From positions 1 through 61,658 of the forward strand of contig OMXK01000029.1 of the NCBI GenBank assembly GCA_900314995.1: a stretch of 61,658 nt of DNA. The letters run 5' to 3'. This stretch comes from an uncultured Prevotella sp. (GTDB lineage: Bacteria; Bacteroidota; Bacteroidia; Bacteroidales; Bacteroidaceae). This document shows, piece by piece, positions 7,867-16,175 of this stretch (position 1 is its first letter; each line of letters starts with the position of its first letter). A program made the position numbers and the translations under genes. The notes beneath the pieces were generated by a model that was not told the origin of the DNA, did no database searches, and saw only the letters and a program-made list of their open reading frames with translations.

Positions 7867-9372
7867 ATGAACAATGAACACTTGATTATGAATGCCAATC
7901 CTATCGTGACGGCACTTGAAAAACCCTCGGCTGAATTTACCAAGGCCGACATTATCGACTACATCGTAAAGAACGACATCCGCATGGTGAACTTCATGTA
8001 CCCAGGCGGTGACGGTAAATTGAAGACGCTCAACTTCGTCATCAACGACCTGGCCTATCTCGACACGATACTTACCTGTGGCGAGCGTGTGGACGGCAGC
8101 AGCCTGTTCTCGTTTATCCAGGCAGGCTCGAGCGACCTTTATGTATTACCCCGCTTCCGTACAGCCTTTGTAGATCCCTTTGCAGAGATTCCTACCGTTT
8201 CGATGCTCTGTTCGTTTTTCGATAAAGACGGTTGTCCGTTGGAATCATCGCCAGAGCACACGCTCCACAAGGCGGCAGAGGCATTCCGTGAGGTAACGGG
8301 AATGGAGTTCCAGGCGATGGGCGAGTTAGAGTATTATGTGATCAGCGACGACGAGGGTGTATTCCCCGCTCAGGATCAGCGAGGCTATCACGAGTCGGCT
8401 CCTTACGCCAAAGCCAATGAGTTCCGTACCCGTTGCATGCAGTATATCGCCCAGGCTGGTGGACAGATTAAATATGGTCACTCTGAGGTGGGCAATTTCT
8501 GTCTCGACGGAAAGAACTACGAGCAAAATGAGATAGAGTTCCTGCCCGTAGATGTAGAACAGGCTGCCGATCAGCTGATGATTGCCAAGTGGGTCATCCG
8601 CAACTTGGGTTATGAACTGGGCTACGATGTCACCTTTGCCCCGAAAATTACAACAGGCAAGGCTGGTTCAGGACTCCACATCCACATGCGAATGATAAAG
8701 GACGGCCAGAACCAGATGCTTTCAGGCGGTGTCCTCTCGGAGAGTGCCCGCAAGATGATTGCAGGCATGATGGATCTGGCGCCTGCCATCACGGCATTCG
8801 GCAACAAGAATCCTACTTCCTATTTCCGTCTGGTTCCTCATCAGGAGGCTCCTACCAACGTATGCTGGGGTGACAGAAACCGTTCTGTGCTGGTGCGTGT
8901 ACCACTAGGTTGGGCAGCAGATGTGGATATGTGTCATGCAGCTAATCCGCTTGAGCCAAAAGCCAATTATGACACCAGCATCAAGCAGACCGTAGAGATG
9001 CGCTCGCCTGACGGCAGTGCCGATCTGTATCAGCTGTTGGCTGGACTCTGTGTAGCCTGTCGTCATGGCTTCGAGATGGAAAATGCACTCGAGCTGGCAG
9101 AAAAGACCTACGTGAATGTGAACATCCATGCAGCCGAGAATGCAGACCGTCTGGCCACATTGGCACAGCTCCCCGATTCATGCGTAGCCTCAGCAGACTG
9201 CTTAGACCGTCAGCGCAAGGTGTTCGAGGAGCACAATGTGTTCTCGCCCGCTATGATCGACGGCATCATCAATCAGTTACGTGCTTATGATGACAAGATG
9301 CTCCGCAAGAACATCGAGAACTATCCCGAGGAAATCCAGAAGTTAGTGACCCAGTACTTCCACTGCGGATGA
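7867..9372 (+). CDS. glnA: glutamine synthetase (type I-like)
   Basis: A 501-residue protein close to the usual GSI length. It makes glutamine from glutamate, ammonia and ATP in the cytoplasm. An N-terminal beta-grasp region (to about 115) includes MYPGGDGKLKTLNFVIN. The catalytic domain shows GELEYYV, the metal-site region EVGNFCLDGKNYEQNEIEF, GSGLHIHMRM and the ATP/ammonium region NPTSYFRLVPHQEAP. A second ATG (codon 8) could also be the start. It supplies glutamine for the amidotransferases encoded at 25.7-33.5 kb, though it is not in that operon. GlnN-type (type III) enzymes are much longer and can be excluded. Confidence 0.9.
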   Translation: MNNEHLIMNANPIVTALEKPSAEFTKADIIDYIVKNDIRMVNFMYPGGDGKLKTLNFVINDLAYLDTILTCGERVDGSSLFSFIQAGSSDLYVLPRFRTAFVDPFAEIPTVSMLCSFFDKDGCPLESSPEHTLHKAAEAFREVTGMEFQAMGELEYYVISDDEGVFPAQDQRGYHESAPYAKANEFRTRCMQYIAQAGGQIKYGHSEVGNFCLDGKNYEQNEIEFLPVDVEQAADQLMIAKWVIRNLGYELGYDVTFAPKITTGKAGSGLHIHMRMIKDGQNQMLSGGVLSESARKMIAGMMDLAPAITAFGNKNPTSYFRLVPHQEAPTNVCWGDRNRSVLVRVPLGWAADVDMCHAANPLEPKANYDTSIKQTVEMRSPDGSADLYQLLAGLCVACRHGFEMENALELAEKTYVNVNIHAAENADRLATLAQLPDSCVASADCLDRQRKVFEEHNVFSPAMIDGIINQLRAYDDKMLRKNIENYPEEIQKLVTQYFHCG

Positions 9373-9438
9373 GATAAACGACTCATTTTTCTGGTCTCAA
9401 TACCTACTTTTGATTAATCAGTCTGTAGGTTTGTTAAG

Positions 9439-9478
9439 GTGCGCAATTCTAAAACACTCGGTTTTAGGTATTGCGCAC
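9439..9478 (+). terminator. long hairpin after glnA
   Basis: GTGCGCAA (9439-9446) and CTAAAAC pair with GTTTTAG (9461-9467) and TTGCGCAC (9471-9478), giving about 15 bp with small internal loops. It may end glnA transcription. Its right arm also supplies the TTGC that serves as -33 for the next promoter, so it may instead act as an operator. Confidence 0.55.
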
Positions 9479-9501
9479 TTCATTTATTCGCCGTACCTTT
9501 G
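9471..9501 (+). promoter_or_regulatory. promoter for DUF2023-flavodoxin
   Basis: TTGC (9471-9474), 19-bp spacer, TACCTTTG (9494-9501). Transcription would start near 9506, which excludes an upstream in-frame start at 9471 and supports the ATG at 9528. Confidence 0.65.
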
Positions 9502-9527
9502 CATCCGAAATCAAGAACAACAAGAAA

Positions 9528-9932
9528 ATGAGAACGACGACAACGATTCCGACAGAGATGAAGGTGCTGATGAACCATATCTATGAGCTGAATAAAGGCG
9601 TGCGCCAGATGGTGCTGTTTACCTGCAACAAGAAATACAGAGATCAGGCAGTAGAACGCCTTGAGAGTCAAGGGATCCCCTATATCTTGCAGCCTGCAGG
9701 TCAGCAAAACCTGAATGTCTATTTCGGACGTCGGGAATGCATGGAGGCCATCCGCCTCATCGTTACCCGTCCGTTAAACCAGCTCACACCCGAAGAGGAC
9801 TTCATCCTTGGTGCCATGCTCGGCTACGACATCTGTGCGCAATGCGAACGTTATTGTAAGCGCAAATGCAAGCGCGAATGTAAAGGGGAATGCAAAGGGG
9901 AATGCAAGGAGAAATGCATCAACAAGAATTAA
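9528..9932 (+). CDS. DUF2023 family protein with cysteine-rich tail
   Basis: A 134-residue small soluble protein. The body (residues about 10-105, EMKVLMNHIYELNKGVRQ to the GAMLGYD region) matches the DUF2023 family, commonly found beside flavodoxin genes in Bacteroidetes, as here (20 bp gap to the flavodoxin). The function is not established; a link to flavodoxin electron transfer is suggested by gene order. The last ~27 residues are a run of Cys-x3 units (KRKC, KREC, KGEC, KGEC, KEKC) encoded by 12-bp near-repeats at about 9855-9920; this could bind metal. The promoter position fixes the start at 9528. Confidence 0.82.
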   Translation: MRTTTTIPTEMKVLMNHIYELNKGVRQMVLFTCNKKYRDQAVERLESQGIPYILQPAGQQNLNVYFGRRECMEAIRLIVTRPLNQLTPEEDFILGAMLGYDICAQCERYCKRKCKRECKGECKGECKEKCINKN

Positions 9933-9952
9933 TCAACTGATAAAACATTAAA

Positions 9953-10447
9953 ATGAAAACAACTATTGTTATCTATGGTTCCTCAACTGGAACTTGCGAG
10001 GCCATTGCTGAAAAGATTGCCTCAAAACTAGGCTGCGAAGCCGTGAATGTCCAAGACCTTACGTCAGATATCGTGGCTGCCAATCAGAATCTCATCCTCG
10101 GCACTTCAACCTGGGGTGCAGGCGAATTGCAGGATGACTGGTATGACGGACTGAAGACCCTTCAGGGCAGCGACCTCAGTGGTAAGACCATCGCCATCTT
10201 CGGCTGTGGCGACAGCTCGTCGTACAGCGACACTTTCGTTGGCGGCATGGGCGAACTCTACAATGGCATTAAGGCAAGCGGAGCAAAATTCATCGGCAGC
10301 GTGGAGACTGACGGCTATACCTTCGATGATTCTGAAGCCGTAATCGACGGCAAATTCATCGGACTACCCCTCGATGACATCAACGAGGACGACAAGACCG
10401 ACACCCGTATCGAAGGCTGGCTCGCTGCGATCACTCCCGAGCTATAA
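9953..10447 (+). CDS. fldA: flavodoxin (long-chain)
   Basis: A 164-residue FMN-binding electron carrier. The phosphate-binding loop is at about 8-15 (GSSTGTCE), the first isoalloxazine loop is STWGAGELQDDW (about 52-63), and the second includes FGCGDSSSYSDTF (about 83-95). The ~20-residue insertion after this (SVETDGYTFDDSEAVIDGKF) marks a long-chain flavodoxin. It probably replaces ferredoxin in low-potential electron transfer such as pyruvate oxidation. It is co-transcribed with DUF2023 and followed by a strong terminator. Confidence 0.92.
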   Translation: MKTTIVIYGSSTGTCEAIAEKIASKLGCEAVNVQDLTSDIVAANQNLILGTSTWGAGELQDDWYDGLKTLQGSDLSGKTIAIFGCGDSSSYSDTFVGGMGELYNGIKASGAKFIGSVETDGYTFDDSEAVIDGKFIGLPLDDINEDDKTDTRIEGWLAAITPEL

Positions 10448-10492
10448 TCACAGGTATAATATTCATAAAGTATTTGTTTAGTTTTATTAGAG

Positions 10493-10526
10493 GTGGTTGA
10501 CTGCGATAGTCAGCCACTTTTTTTTT
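10493..10526 (+). terminator. intrinsic terminator after flavodoxin
   Basis: GTGGTTGACT (10493-10502) pairs with AGTCAGCCAC (10508-10517) around a 5-base loop and is followed by nine T residues. Confidence 0.9.
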
Positions 10527-10559
10527 GTAAATTTACGGGCATAGATAACAAATTATTTG

Positions 10560-10567
10560 TATCTTTG
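10560..10567 (+). promoter_or_regulatory. -7 box for glycerate kinase
   Basis: TATCTTTG at 10560-10567, 20 bp before the ATG at 10588; the -33 element is weak. The leader would be only about 15 nt. Confidence 0.6.
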
Positions 10568-10587
10568 TAGCCAAAAAGTCACCGATT

Positions 10588-11637
10588 ATGAAGAAAGTCA
10601 TCGTAGCCATCGACTCATTCAAGGGTTGTATGTCCTCGAAGGAGGCCAATCAGGCAGCGGCAAAGAGTATGCCCGACGCTCAAGTGATCCAGATCCCCGT
10701 CAGCGACGGCGGCGAGGGTTGGCTGGAGGCATTCCAGTCAGCTATGGGCGGAGAGTTAATGGAGATTCACGTGAAGGATCCGCTAATGCGGCCTATCGTA
10801 ACTGAATACCTGATAAAAGGTGATACCGCTGTCATAGAGATTGCGAAGGCTAGCGGACTTCCGTTGCTCAGCGAGGAAGAACGCAATCCCATGGTTGCCA
10901 CCAGCTATGGCACAGGTCAATTGGTGGCAGATGCCGTGCGCAAAGGGTGCAAGCAGATTATCGTGGGACTAGGCGGCAGTGCGACGAGCGACTGCGGCAT
11001 CGGCATGCTTCGGGCTATCATCAAGACCTTTGCCAAAGACAACTGGGATGAAATCAGCGAACTTGACGACGTTCACTTCACGATAGCCACCGATGTCACC
11101 AATCCCCTCTGTGGCGACAACGGTGCCGCAGCCGTCTTTGCACCCCAGAAAGGAGCCACGCCCGAGATGGTCGCCGAACTCGATGCCCGCGCCAGACGGT
11201 TTGCTGCCGTTTCCGCCAAGCACTTCGGATATGACCGTCAGGATATGCCTGGGGCAGGAGCCGCTGGAGGTCTGGGCTATGCTTTCCTGCAATACATGGA
11301 TGCAGCTTGCCGCTCTGGCATCGACCTTCTGCTCGATGCCGTCGGCTTTGATAAACTCCTAGAAGACACCGATCTCGTCATTACTGGTGAAGGGTCGGCA
11401 GACCGGCAGACGCTGATGGGAAAACTTCCCTATGGCATTCTGCAACGAGCCAAGGCGCACCAAGTGCCCGTCATGCTGATTGCAGGCCGCATCAAGGATC
11501 AACAACAGTTACTTGATGCTGGTTTCTCACGCGTAGAATGTATCAATCCGCCAGGCCTTTCCCTTGAGGAAGCCATGAAGCCAGAGACAGCCAAGCAGAA
11601 CATCTGCCAGTGCATCTGTAAAAAGTTGATCGTCTAA
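10588..11637 (+). CDS. glycerate kinase (GlxK/GarK type)
   Basis: A 349-residue protein that phosphorylates D-glycerate with ATP in the cytoplasm. Family hallmarks are present in order: VIVAIDSFKGCMSS at the N-terminus, PVSDGGEGWLEAF (about 37-49), GLGGSATSDCGIGML (about 129-143), GAGAAGGLGYAFL (about 222-234) and LVITGEGSADRQTLMGKLP (about 262-280). It is a lone gene between a terminator and a convergent operon; its stop codon overlaps the last codons of the permease on the other strand by 4 bp. Whether it acts in glyoxylate, serine or sugar-acid breakdown cannot be told here. Confidence 0.92.
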   Translation: MKKVIVAIDSFKGCMSSKEANQAAAKSMPDAQVIQIPVSDGGEGWLEAFQSAMGGELMEIHVKDPLMRPIVTEYLIKGDTAVIEIAKASGLPLLSEEERNPMVATSYGTGQLVADAVRKGCKQIIVGLGGSATSDCGIGMLRAIIKTFAKDNWDEISELDDVHFTIATDVTNPLCGDNGAAAVFAPQKGATPEMVAELDARARRFAAVSAKHFGYDRQDMPGAGAAGGLGYAFLQYMDAACRSGIDLLLDAVGFDKLLEDTDLVITGEGSADRQTLMGKLPYGILQRAKAHQVPVMLIAGRIKDQQQLLDAGFSRVECINPPGLSLEEAMKPETAKQNICQCICKKLIV

Positions 11638-12665
11638 TTGTTTTTCTTGTAGCTCTGTACAGCCCAAACCGCCATAAAGAGGCCGATGCCAAGGAGGGCA
11701 AAAACCTGATGAGCGACATTGGCAAACGTACCACCTCGGATAAAGACGGTGCGCATGGCATCGATGAAATAGTGCATGGGGTTGATATAGGTGGTCAGAT
11801 AGGCCAAAGCAGGCATAGATCGGGTAGGTGTAAAAAGCCCGGAAAGCAATAGGATCATCACCACGAAGAACCACATCACGAAGATGGCCTGTTGCATGGT
11901 ATCGGAATAGTTGGAGATGATGAGTCCGAACGACGAGAAGAACAGTGCCAATAACATGGCCAGAACGTAGATGAGCCAGACGGAACCAGAAGGAGTAATG
12001 CCATAGACGAGCCAGGCCAATAGCAGACAGACGGTGATGACGAAGAGTGCTATCAACCAGTAAGGTATCAGTTTCGATAGGATAAAAGCCCACTTCGAGA
12101 CTGGCGTTACATTCATCTGTTCGATGGTACCTGCCTCTTTCTCGCCAACGATATTGAGCGTAGGCAGAAAGCCTGTCATCAGCATCACCACGATAGCAAA
12201 CAAGGCTGGAATCATGAAGAGTTTATAGTTCTGCCCCTTGTTATATAGTGTAAGTGAACTCGCTCGGGTGTTTGCTGCCCCACTGACGATCTGTGAGAGA
12301 TAGGCAGAGCCTATAGAACCCTTGGTACCATTGACAGCATTAGCAGCGATGAGGTACTTGCCATCACGAATCTCTAGAATCACATCTGCCCGACCTTTCT
12401 CAATATCCTTCATCGCCTCACGGTAATTCGCTTTCTGACCATTGAAGATAAAATAGTTGCTGGCCGCAATCTGCTGGATCAGACGCTGCGACTCTACGGT
12501 ATGATCAATATCCACCACATCTACCACAATGTTCTTCACCTCCATCTGCATCACCCATGGCATCACACACATAATCATGATGGGGAATAAAACGATGAGT
12601 TTGGGCAGAAACGAATTGCGGCGTATCTGGATAAACTCTTTCTGTATGAGATATTTCAGTGTCAT
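11634..12665 (-). CDS. ABC-2 type transporter permease (YhhJ/YbhR-like), second copy
   Basis: A 343-residue inner-membrane protein with an N-terminal membrane anchor (about 22-38), a large periplasmic domain (about 45-165) and five C-terminal membrane segments (about 168-340). The ABC-2 motif is seen around EKEAGTIEQMNVTPVSKW. It forms a pair with the upstream permease (3 bp away) and is driven by the double ATPase at 13805. The operon TolC-HlyD-ATPase-permease-permease is the classic layout of a YhiI/YbhG-type efflux pump exporting drugs or other toxic compounds. It is the last gene of the operon. Confidence 0.9.
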   Translation of the reverse strand: MTLKYLIQKEFIQIRRNSFLPKLIVLFPIMIMCVMPWVMQMEVKNIVVDVVDIDHTVESQRLIQQIAASNYFIFNGQKANYREAMKDIEKGRADVILEIRDGKYLIAANAVNGTKGSIGSAYLSQIVSGAANTRASSLTLYNKGQNYKLFMIPALFAIVVMLMTGFLPTLNIVGEKEAGTIEQMNVTPVSKWAFILSKLIPYWLIALFVITVCLLLAWLVYGITPSGSVWLIYVLAMLLALFFSSFGLIISNYSDTMQQAIFVMWFFVVMILLLSGLFTPTRSMPALAYLTTYINPMHYFIDAMRTVFIRGGTFANVAHQVFALLGIGLFMAVWAVQSYKKNN

Positions 12666-12668
12666 GAC

Positions 12669-13772
12669 TTACTCCAATCTAACATTAAACTTCTTGAGGG
12701 CAATGGTGAGAAAGAATGCCGTCATCGCGAAAAGGATGACCACCTCCTGCATCACGTCGGCAATGCCCACACCCATAATCATCAGTTTGCGCATGGCCTG
12801 AATATAATAGCGAGGAGGAATCACGGCTGCCAACCATTGCAGCACACGAGGCATCGACTCCACAGGAAACAGCATACCTGAGAGCATCACAACAGGAACC
12901 AGGAGCATCATAGCCGACATGAGCAGGGCCACCAGCTGTGTCTTCGCTATATTCGAGATAAGCAAACCCAGTGAGAGCGCCAACAATATATATAAGGTAG
13001 AGACGGCGATAATCCAGAACAAAGAACCAGCCAGGGGAACGCCCATCACGAAACGCGCCATCAACAAGATGACGATCAGGATACAGAAGGCAAGCACCAG
13101 ATAAGGCACGGCTTTGGCGATAATCACCATCAGCGGACGAATGGGCGACACCAACAGCACTTCCATCGTCCCTCTCTCCTTCTCACGCACAATCGAAATG
13201 GAGGTCATCATGGCACACACCAGCATCAACAGCATACCCATGATGGCAGGCACGAAATTGTAGGCCGACTTCATCTGAGGGTTGTAGAGAAGTGAGGTGT
13301 GCAGCGCCAACTGTGAAGCACCTGCTCCTTGCTTGCCTGCAACCGAAGGGACGCTAGGACTTGCTGCCGCTATGGTTTGCTGGGCATAGGTCACCCATTG
13401 TTGCGACATATTGGGGTCAGAGCCGTCAACGATAAACTGGATGCCATTCTTTTTTGAGGCAAAGTCGCTTGCGAACACCACAGCCATATCTGCCTTCTGA
13501 CTACGTATCAGATATTCTGCCTCGCTTGGGGTGCTGACGGTCTTCGTGATGATAAAATACTCTGAGACAGCAAGACGTTCAATGGTCTGCTGCGTGAGAT
13601 GATCCATCTGCGATGTTACCACCACTGTCCGAACGTTCTTCACGTCGGTAGTGATAGCGAAACCAAAGATGAACATCAGCACCACAGGCATGCCAAACAG
13701 GATCAGCATCGTACGCTTGTCGCGCAGGATGTGCTTGGCCTCTTTGATGACGAATGATATAAACTGCTTCAT
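12669..13772 (-). CDS. ABC-2 type transporter permease, first copy
   Basis: A 367-residue inner-membrane protein from the preferred start (MKQFISFVIKEAKHILRDKR). Layout is as for its neighbour: N-terminal anchor at about 22-40, periplasmic domain to about 175, then five or more membrane segments; REKERGTMEVLLVSPIRP is the ABC-2 signature region. An in-frame start 33 bp upstream would add MVNVQWLMFNE, encoded by a simple repeat (13772-13803), so I prefer the internal ATG. The two permeases probably make a heterodimer. Confidence 0.9.
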   Translation of the reverse strand: MKQFISFVIKEAKHILRDKRTMLILFGMPVVLMFIFGFAITTDVKNVRTVVVTSQMDHLTQQTIERLAVSEYFIITKTVSTPSEAEYLIRSQKADMAVVFASDFASKKNGIQFIVDGSDPNMSQQWVTYAQQTIAAASPSVPSVAGKQGAGASQLALHTSLLYNPQMKSAYNFVPAIMGMLLMLVCAMMTSISIVREKERGTMEVLLVSPIRPLMVIIAKAVPYLVLAFCILIVILLMARFVMGVPLAGSLFWIIAVSTLYILLALSLGLLISNIAKTQLVALLMSAMMLLVPVVMLSGMLFPVESMPRVLQWLAAVIPPRYYIQAMRKLMIMGVGIADVMQEVVILFAMTAFFLTIALKKFNVRLE

Positions 13773-13803
13773 TTCATTGAACATTAACCATTGAACATTG
13801 ACC
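13772..13803. repeat. short degenerate AT-rich repeat between pump genes
   Basis: About four copies of a word like CATTGAACATTAAC lie between the ATPase stop and the permease start. A similar word in inverted form lies inside the purF-like gene (31635-31660). It adds spurious codons to the permease frame. Confidence 0.6.
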
Positions 13804-13804
13804 A

Positions 13805-15265
13805 TTAGTCTGACGACCTCGTGGCCTGACGCGCCAAGTAAGTAAACACATGGTCCATATCAGGTTGATTGAACTCCTGTTTCAAGGCTTCTGGCGTGCC
13901 CATTGCCTTGATCTTACCATCCACCATAATCGAAATTCGGTCACAGTATTCTGCCTCATCCATATAATGGGTGGTTACAAAGACGGTGATGCCGCGACGG
14001 GCTGCCTCATAGATCAGCTCCCAGAACTGTCGGCGCGTGGCTGGATCGACACCACCCGTGGGTTCATCGAGAAACACCACACCAGGCTCATGAAAGATCG
14101 ATACGGAGAAGGCGAGTTTCTGCTTCCAGCCAAGTGGCAGCGATCCCACCAGGTCGTTCTTATGTTCTTCGAACTTCAGCTGGTGCAACAACTCATCCAT
14201 CTTCTTGTTGATCGCTTCTTGCTTCATGCCGTAGATACCAGCGAACAGACGGATATTCTCAGCGACTGTCAGATCCTCGTAAAGCGAGAACTTCTGCGAC
14301 ATATAGCCGATATGTTTCTTTATCTGCTCATGCTCGGTACGAATATCATAGCCCACTACCCTACCCGTTCCGCTAGTCGGCTGATTTAAGCCTGTCAGCA
14401 TGTGCATGGCTGTGGTCTTTCCTGCACCATTGGCACCAAGGAAACCGAATATCTCACCTCTCTTCACTGAGAACGATATATCATCCACCGCATGGAAATC
14501 GCCAAAGGCCTTCACCAGATGCTCTACTTCTATCACAGGTTCCGTCTGCTGCTGTGCTGTGGCAACGGGCTCGATACCTGGCGGATTAAACACGTCCCTG
14601 AACTGTTCAAGGATAGCATCCGGGGTATCAACGCCACGGATCTTACCATGCTCGAGAAACGCTACGCGCTCACAACAACGCACCTCATCGAGATACGGCG
14701 TAGAGGCCACAATGGTGATGCCCCGCTCCTTCAGCATCAGCAGCATCTCCCACAGCTCCTTGCGGCTCACAGGATCCACCCCCGTAGTGGGTTCATCGAG
14801 AAAGAGCACACTGGGCTGATGCACCAACGCACACGAGAGCGCCAGTTTCTGCTTCATACCCCCCGAGAGAGCCCCTGCACGACGGTCCTTAAAGCGCTCT
14901 ATCTGCGAATAGATGGCCTTGATGCTGTCGTAGCCTTCCTCGACGGTGGTGCCGAAGAGCGTGGCAAAGAACTTCAGGTTTTCCTCGATGGTCAGATCCT
15001 GATAGAGCGAGAACTTGCCAGGCATATAGCCTACACGGCAGCGGACCTCGCGCATCTGCTTCACCACGTCATAGCCGTCTACTGACACCGTGCCTGCATC
15101 GGGCAGCAACAGTGAACAGAGGATACGAAACATCGTGGTCTTGCCTGCTCCATCAGGGCCGATGAGTCCAAATACCTCACCTTTGCCCACAGAGAACGAC
15201 ACGTCATCGAGTGCGCGCACCCTTCCGTAGTCCTTGCTTACATGATTAACCTCTATCGAATACAT
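13805..15265 (-). CDS. tandem ABC ATPase (two nucleotide-binding domains)
   Basis: A 486-residue cytoplasmic ATPase with two complete domains. Domain 1 (about 1-230) has GPDGAGKT, LSGGMKQKLALSCAL and VLFLDEPTTGVDP. Domain 2 (about 243-480) has GANGAGKT, a degenerate signature (LPLGWKQKLAFSVS instead of LSGG) and VVFLDEPTGGVDP. Fused domains with one degenerate signature are normal in the YbhF/YhiH group that energises paired ABC-2 permeases. It ends before the first permease and begins 6 bp after the HlyD gene. Confidence 0.92.
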   Translation of the reverse strand: MYSIEVNHVSKDYGRVRALDDVSFSVGKGEVFGLIGPDGAGKTTMFRILCSLLLPDAGTVSVDGYDVVKQMREVRCRVGYMPGKFSLYQDLTIEENLKFFATLFGTTVEEGYDSIKAIYSQIERFKDRRAGALSGGMKQKLALSCALVHQPSVLFLDEPTTGVDPVSRKELWEMLLMLKERGITIVASTPYLDEVRCCERVAFLEHGKIRGVDTPDAILEQFRDVFNPPGIEPVATAQQQTEPVIEVEHLVKAFGDFHAVDDISFSVKRGEIFGFLGANGAGKTTAMHMLTGLNQPTSGTGRVVGYDIRTEHEQIKKHIGYMSQKFSLYEDLTVAENIRLFAGIYGMKQEAINKKMDELLHQLKFEEHKNDLVGSLPLGWKQKLAFSVSIFHEPGVVFLDEPTGGVDPATRRQFWELIYEAARRGITVFVTTHYMDEAEYCDRISIMVDGKIKAMGTPEALKQEFNQPDMDHVFTYLARQATRSSD

Positions 15266-15271
15266 GATTCT

Positions 15272-16171
15272 TCAATCTTCACTCAACACAACCTCCCCGT
15301 ACATGCCAATCTTCACGTAACCGTCGTTCTTGACGGCCACCTTTACGGCATACACCAAGTCAGCACGCTCATCGTCAGTCAAGATGGTCTTGGGCGTGAA
15401 CTCCGAGCGACTCGAAATCCAGCTAACCGTACCATCATACGCCTTCTTCTGCCCGTCGCCATAGTCGGCAAACACCTTCACATGCTGTCCGATCCTGATA
15501 TTCTGAAGTTGGGCTGAGGTGACATAGGCGCGCATAAACATCTGTTCTGTATCGGCTATCTTAAAGAGCGGCTTGCCGACGGCCACAAACTCGCCACGCT
15601 CCACATACTTTTCGAGCACAGTGCCCTTGGTGGGCGCCACGATGTGGCACTTGCGGAGCATATCACGCAATTGTTCTATCTGGACATTGGCTGCAACCGT
15701 CTGCTTGTCAAGTGAACGGGTGCTGGTGCTCAGCGATGATATCTGCGCATCGAGCTGTTTCTGCAACACCTTCACCTGACTGCTGGCATCGTCGAGCATC
15801 TTTGACGGTGCAGCGCCGTCAGCAACCAACTCACGATAGCGCTGTTCGTCCTGCTGGGCCTTCGACAGTTGTTGGCGCGTGGCAGCAATCTGGCGCTCCA
15901 TATCAGGTTTCTGACTCTGATACACTTCCTTGGTGGCATCCAATTGCCGGATCTTCAGCCATGTCTGAGTAGTATCGATAAGCCCCACCTCCTTGCCTGC
16001 CTCTATATGGTCGCCCTCGTTGACGCTGAACGTCAGGAGTGCTCCGCTCTGCTCGGCATATACCGTCGTCTCCGTAGCCTCAAACGTGCCCGTGGCATCG
16101 TACGCTTTCTCGTTTCCTCCGCAGGCTGCCATCATCAATGCCACACCTGCCAATACGTATATCTTTTGCAT
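15272..16171 (-). CDS. HlyD/AcrA-type membrane-fusion lipoprotein
   Basis: A 299-residue periplasmic adaptor. The preferred start (MQKIYVLAGVALMMAACGG) gives a lipoprotein signal with lipobox MAAC; an upstream ATG at 16204 would overlap tolC and bury the signal. After a barrel-sandwich strand (TVYAEQSGALLTFSVNEGDHIEAG, about 30-55) comes an alpha-hairpin (about 75-165, rich in Q, K and L), then the returning strand (GTVLEKYVERGEFVAVGKPL) and a beta-barrel domain. It links the inner-membrane ABC pump to the TolC protein encoded just upstream. Confidence 0.9.
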   Translation of the reverse strand: MQKIYVLAGVALMMAACGGNEKAYDATGTFEATETTVYAEQSGALLTFSVNEGDHIEAGKEVGLIDTTQTWLKIRQLDATKEVYQSQKPDMERQIAATRQQLSKAQQDEQRYRELVADGAAPSKMLDDASSQVKVLQKQLDAQISSLSTSTRSLDKQTVAANVQIEQLRDMLRKCHIVAPTKGTVLEKYVERGEFVAVGKPLFKIADTEQMFMRAYVTSAQLQNIRIGQHVKVFADYGDGQKKAYDGTVSWISSRSEFTPKTILTDDERADLVYAVKVAVKNDGYVKIGMYGEVVLSED

Positions 16172-16175
16172 ATCC

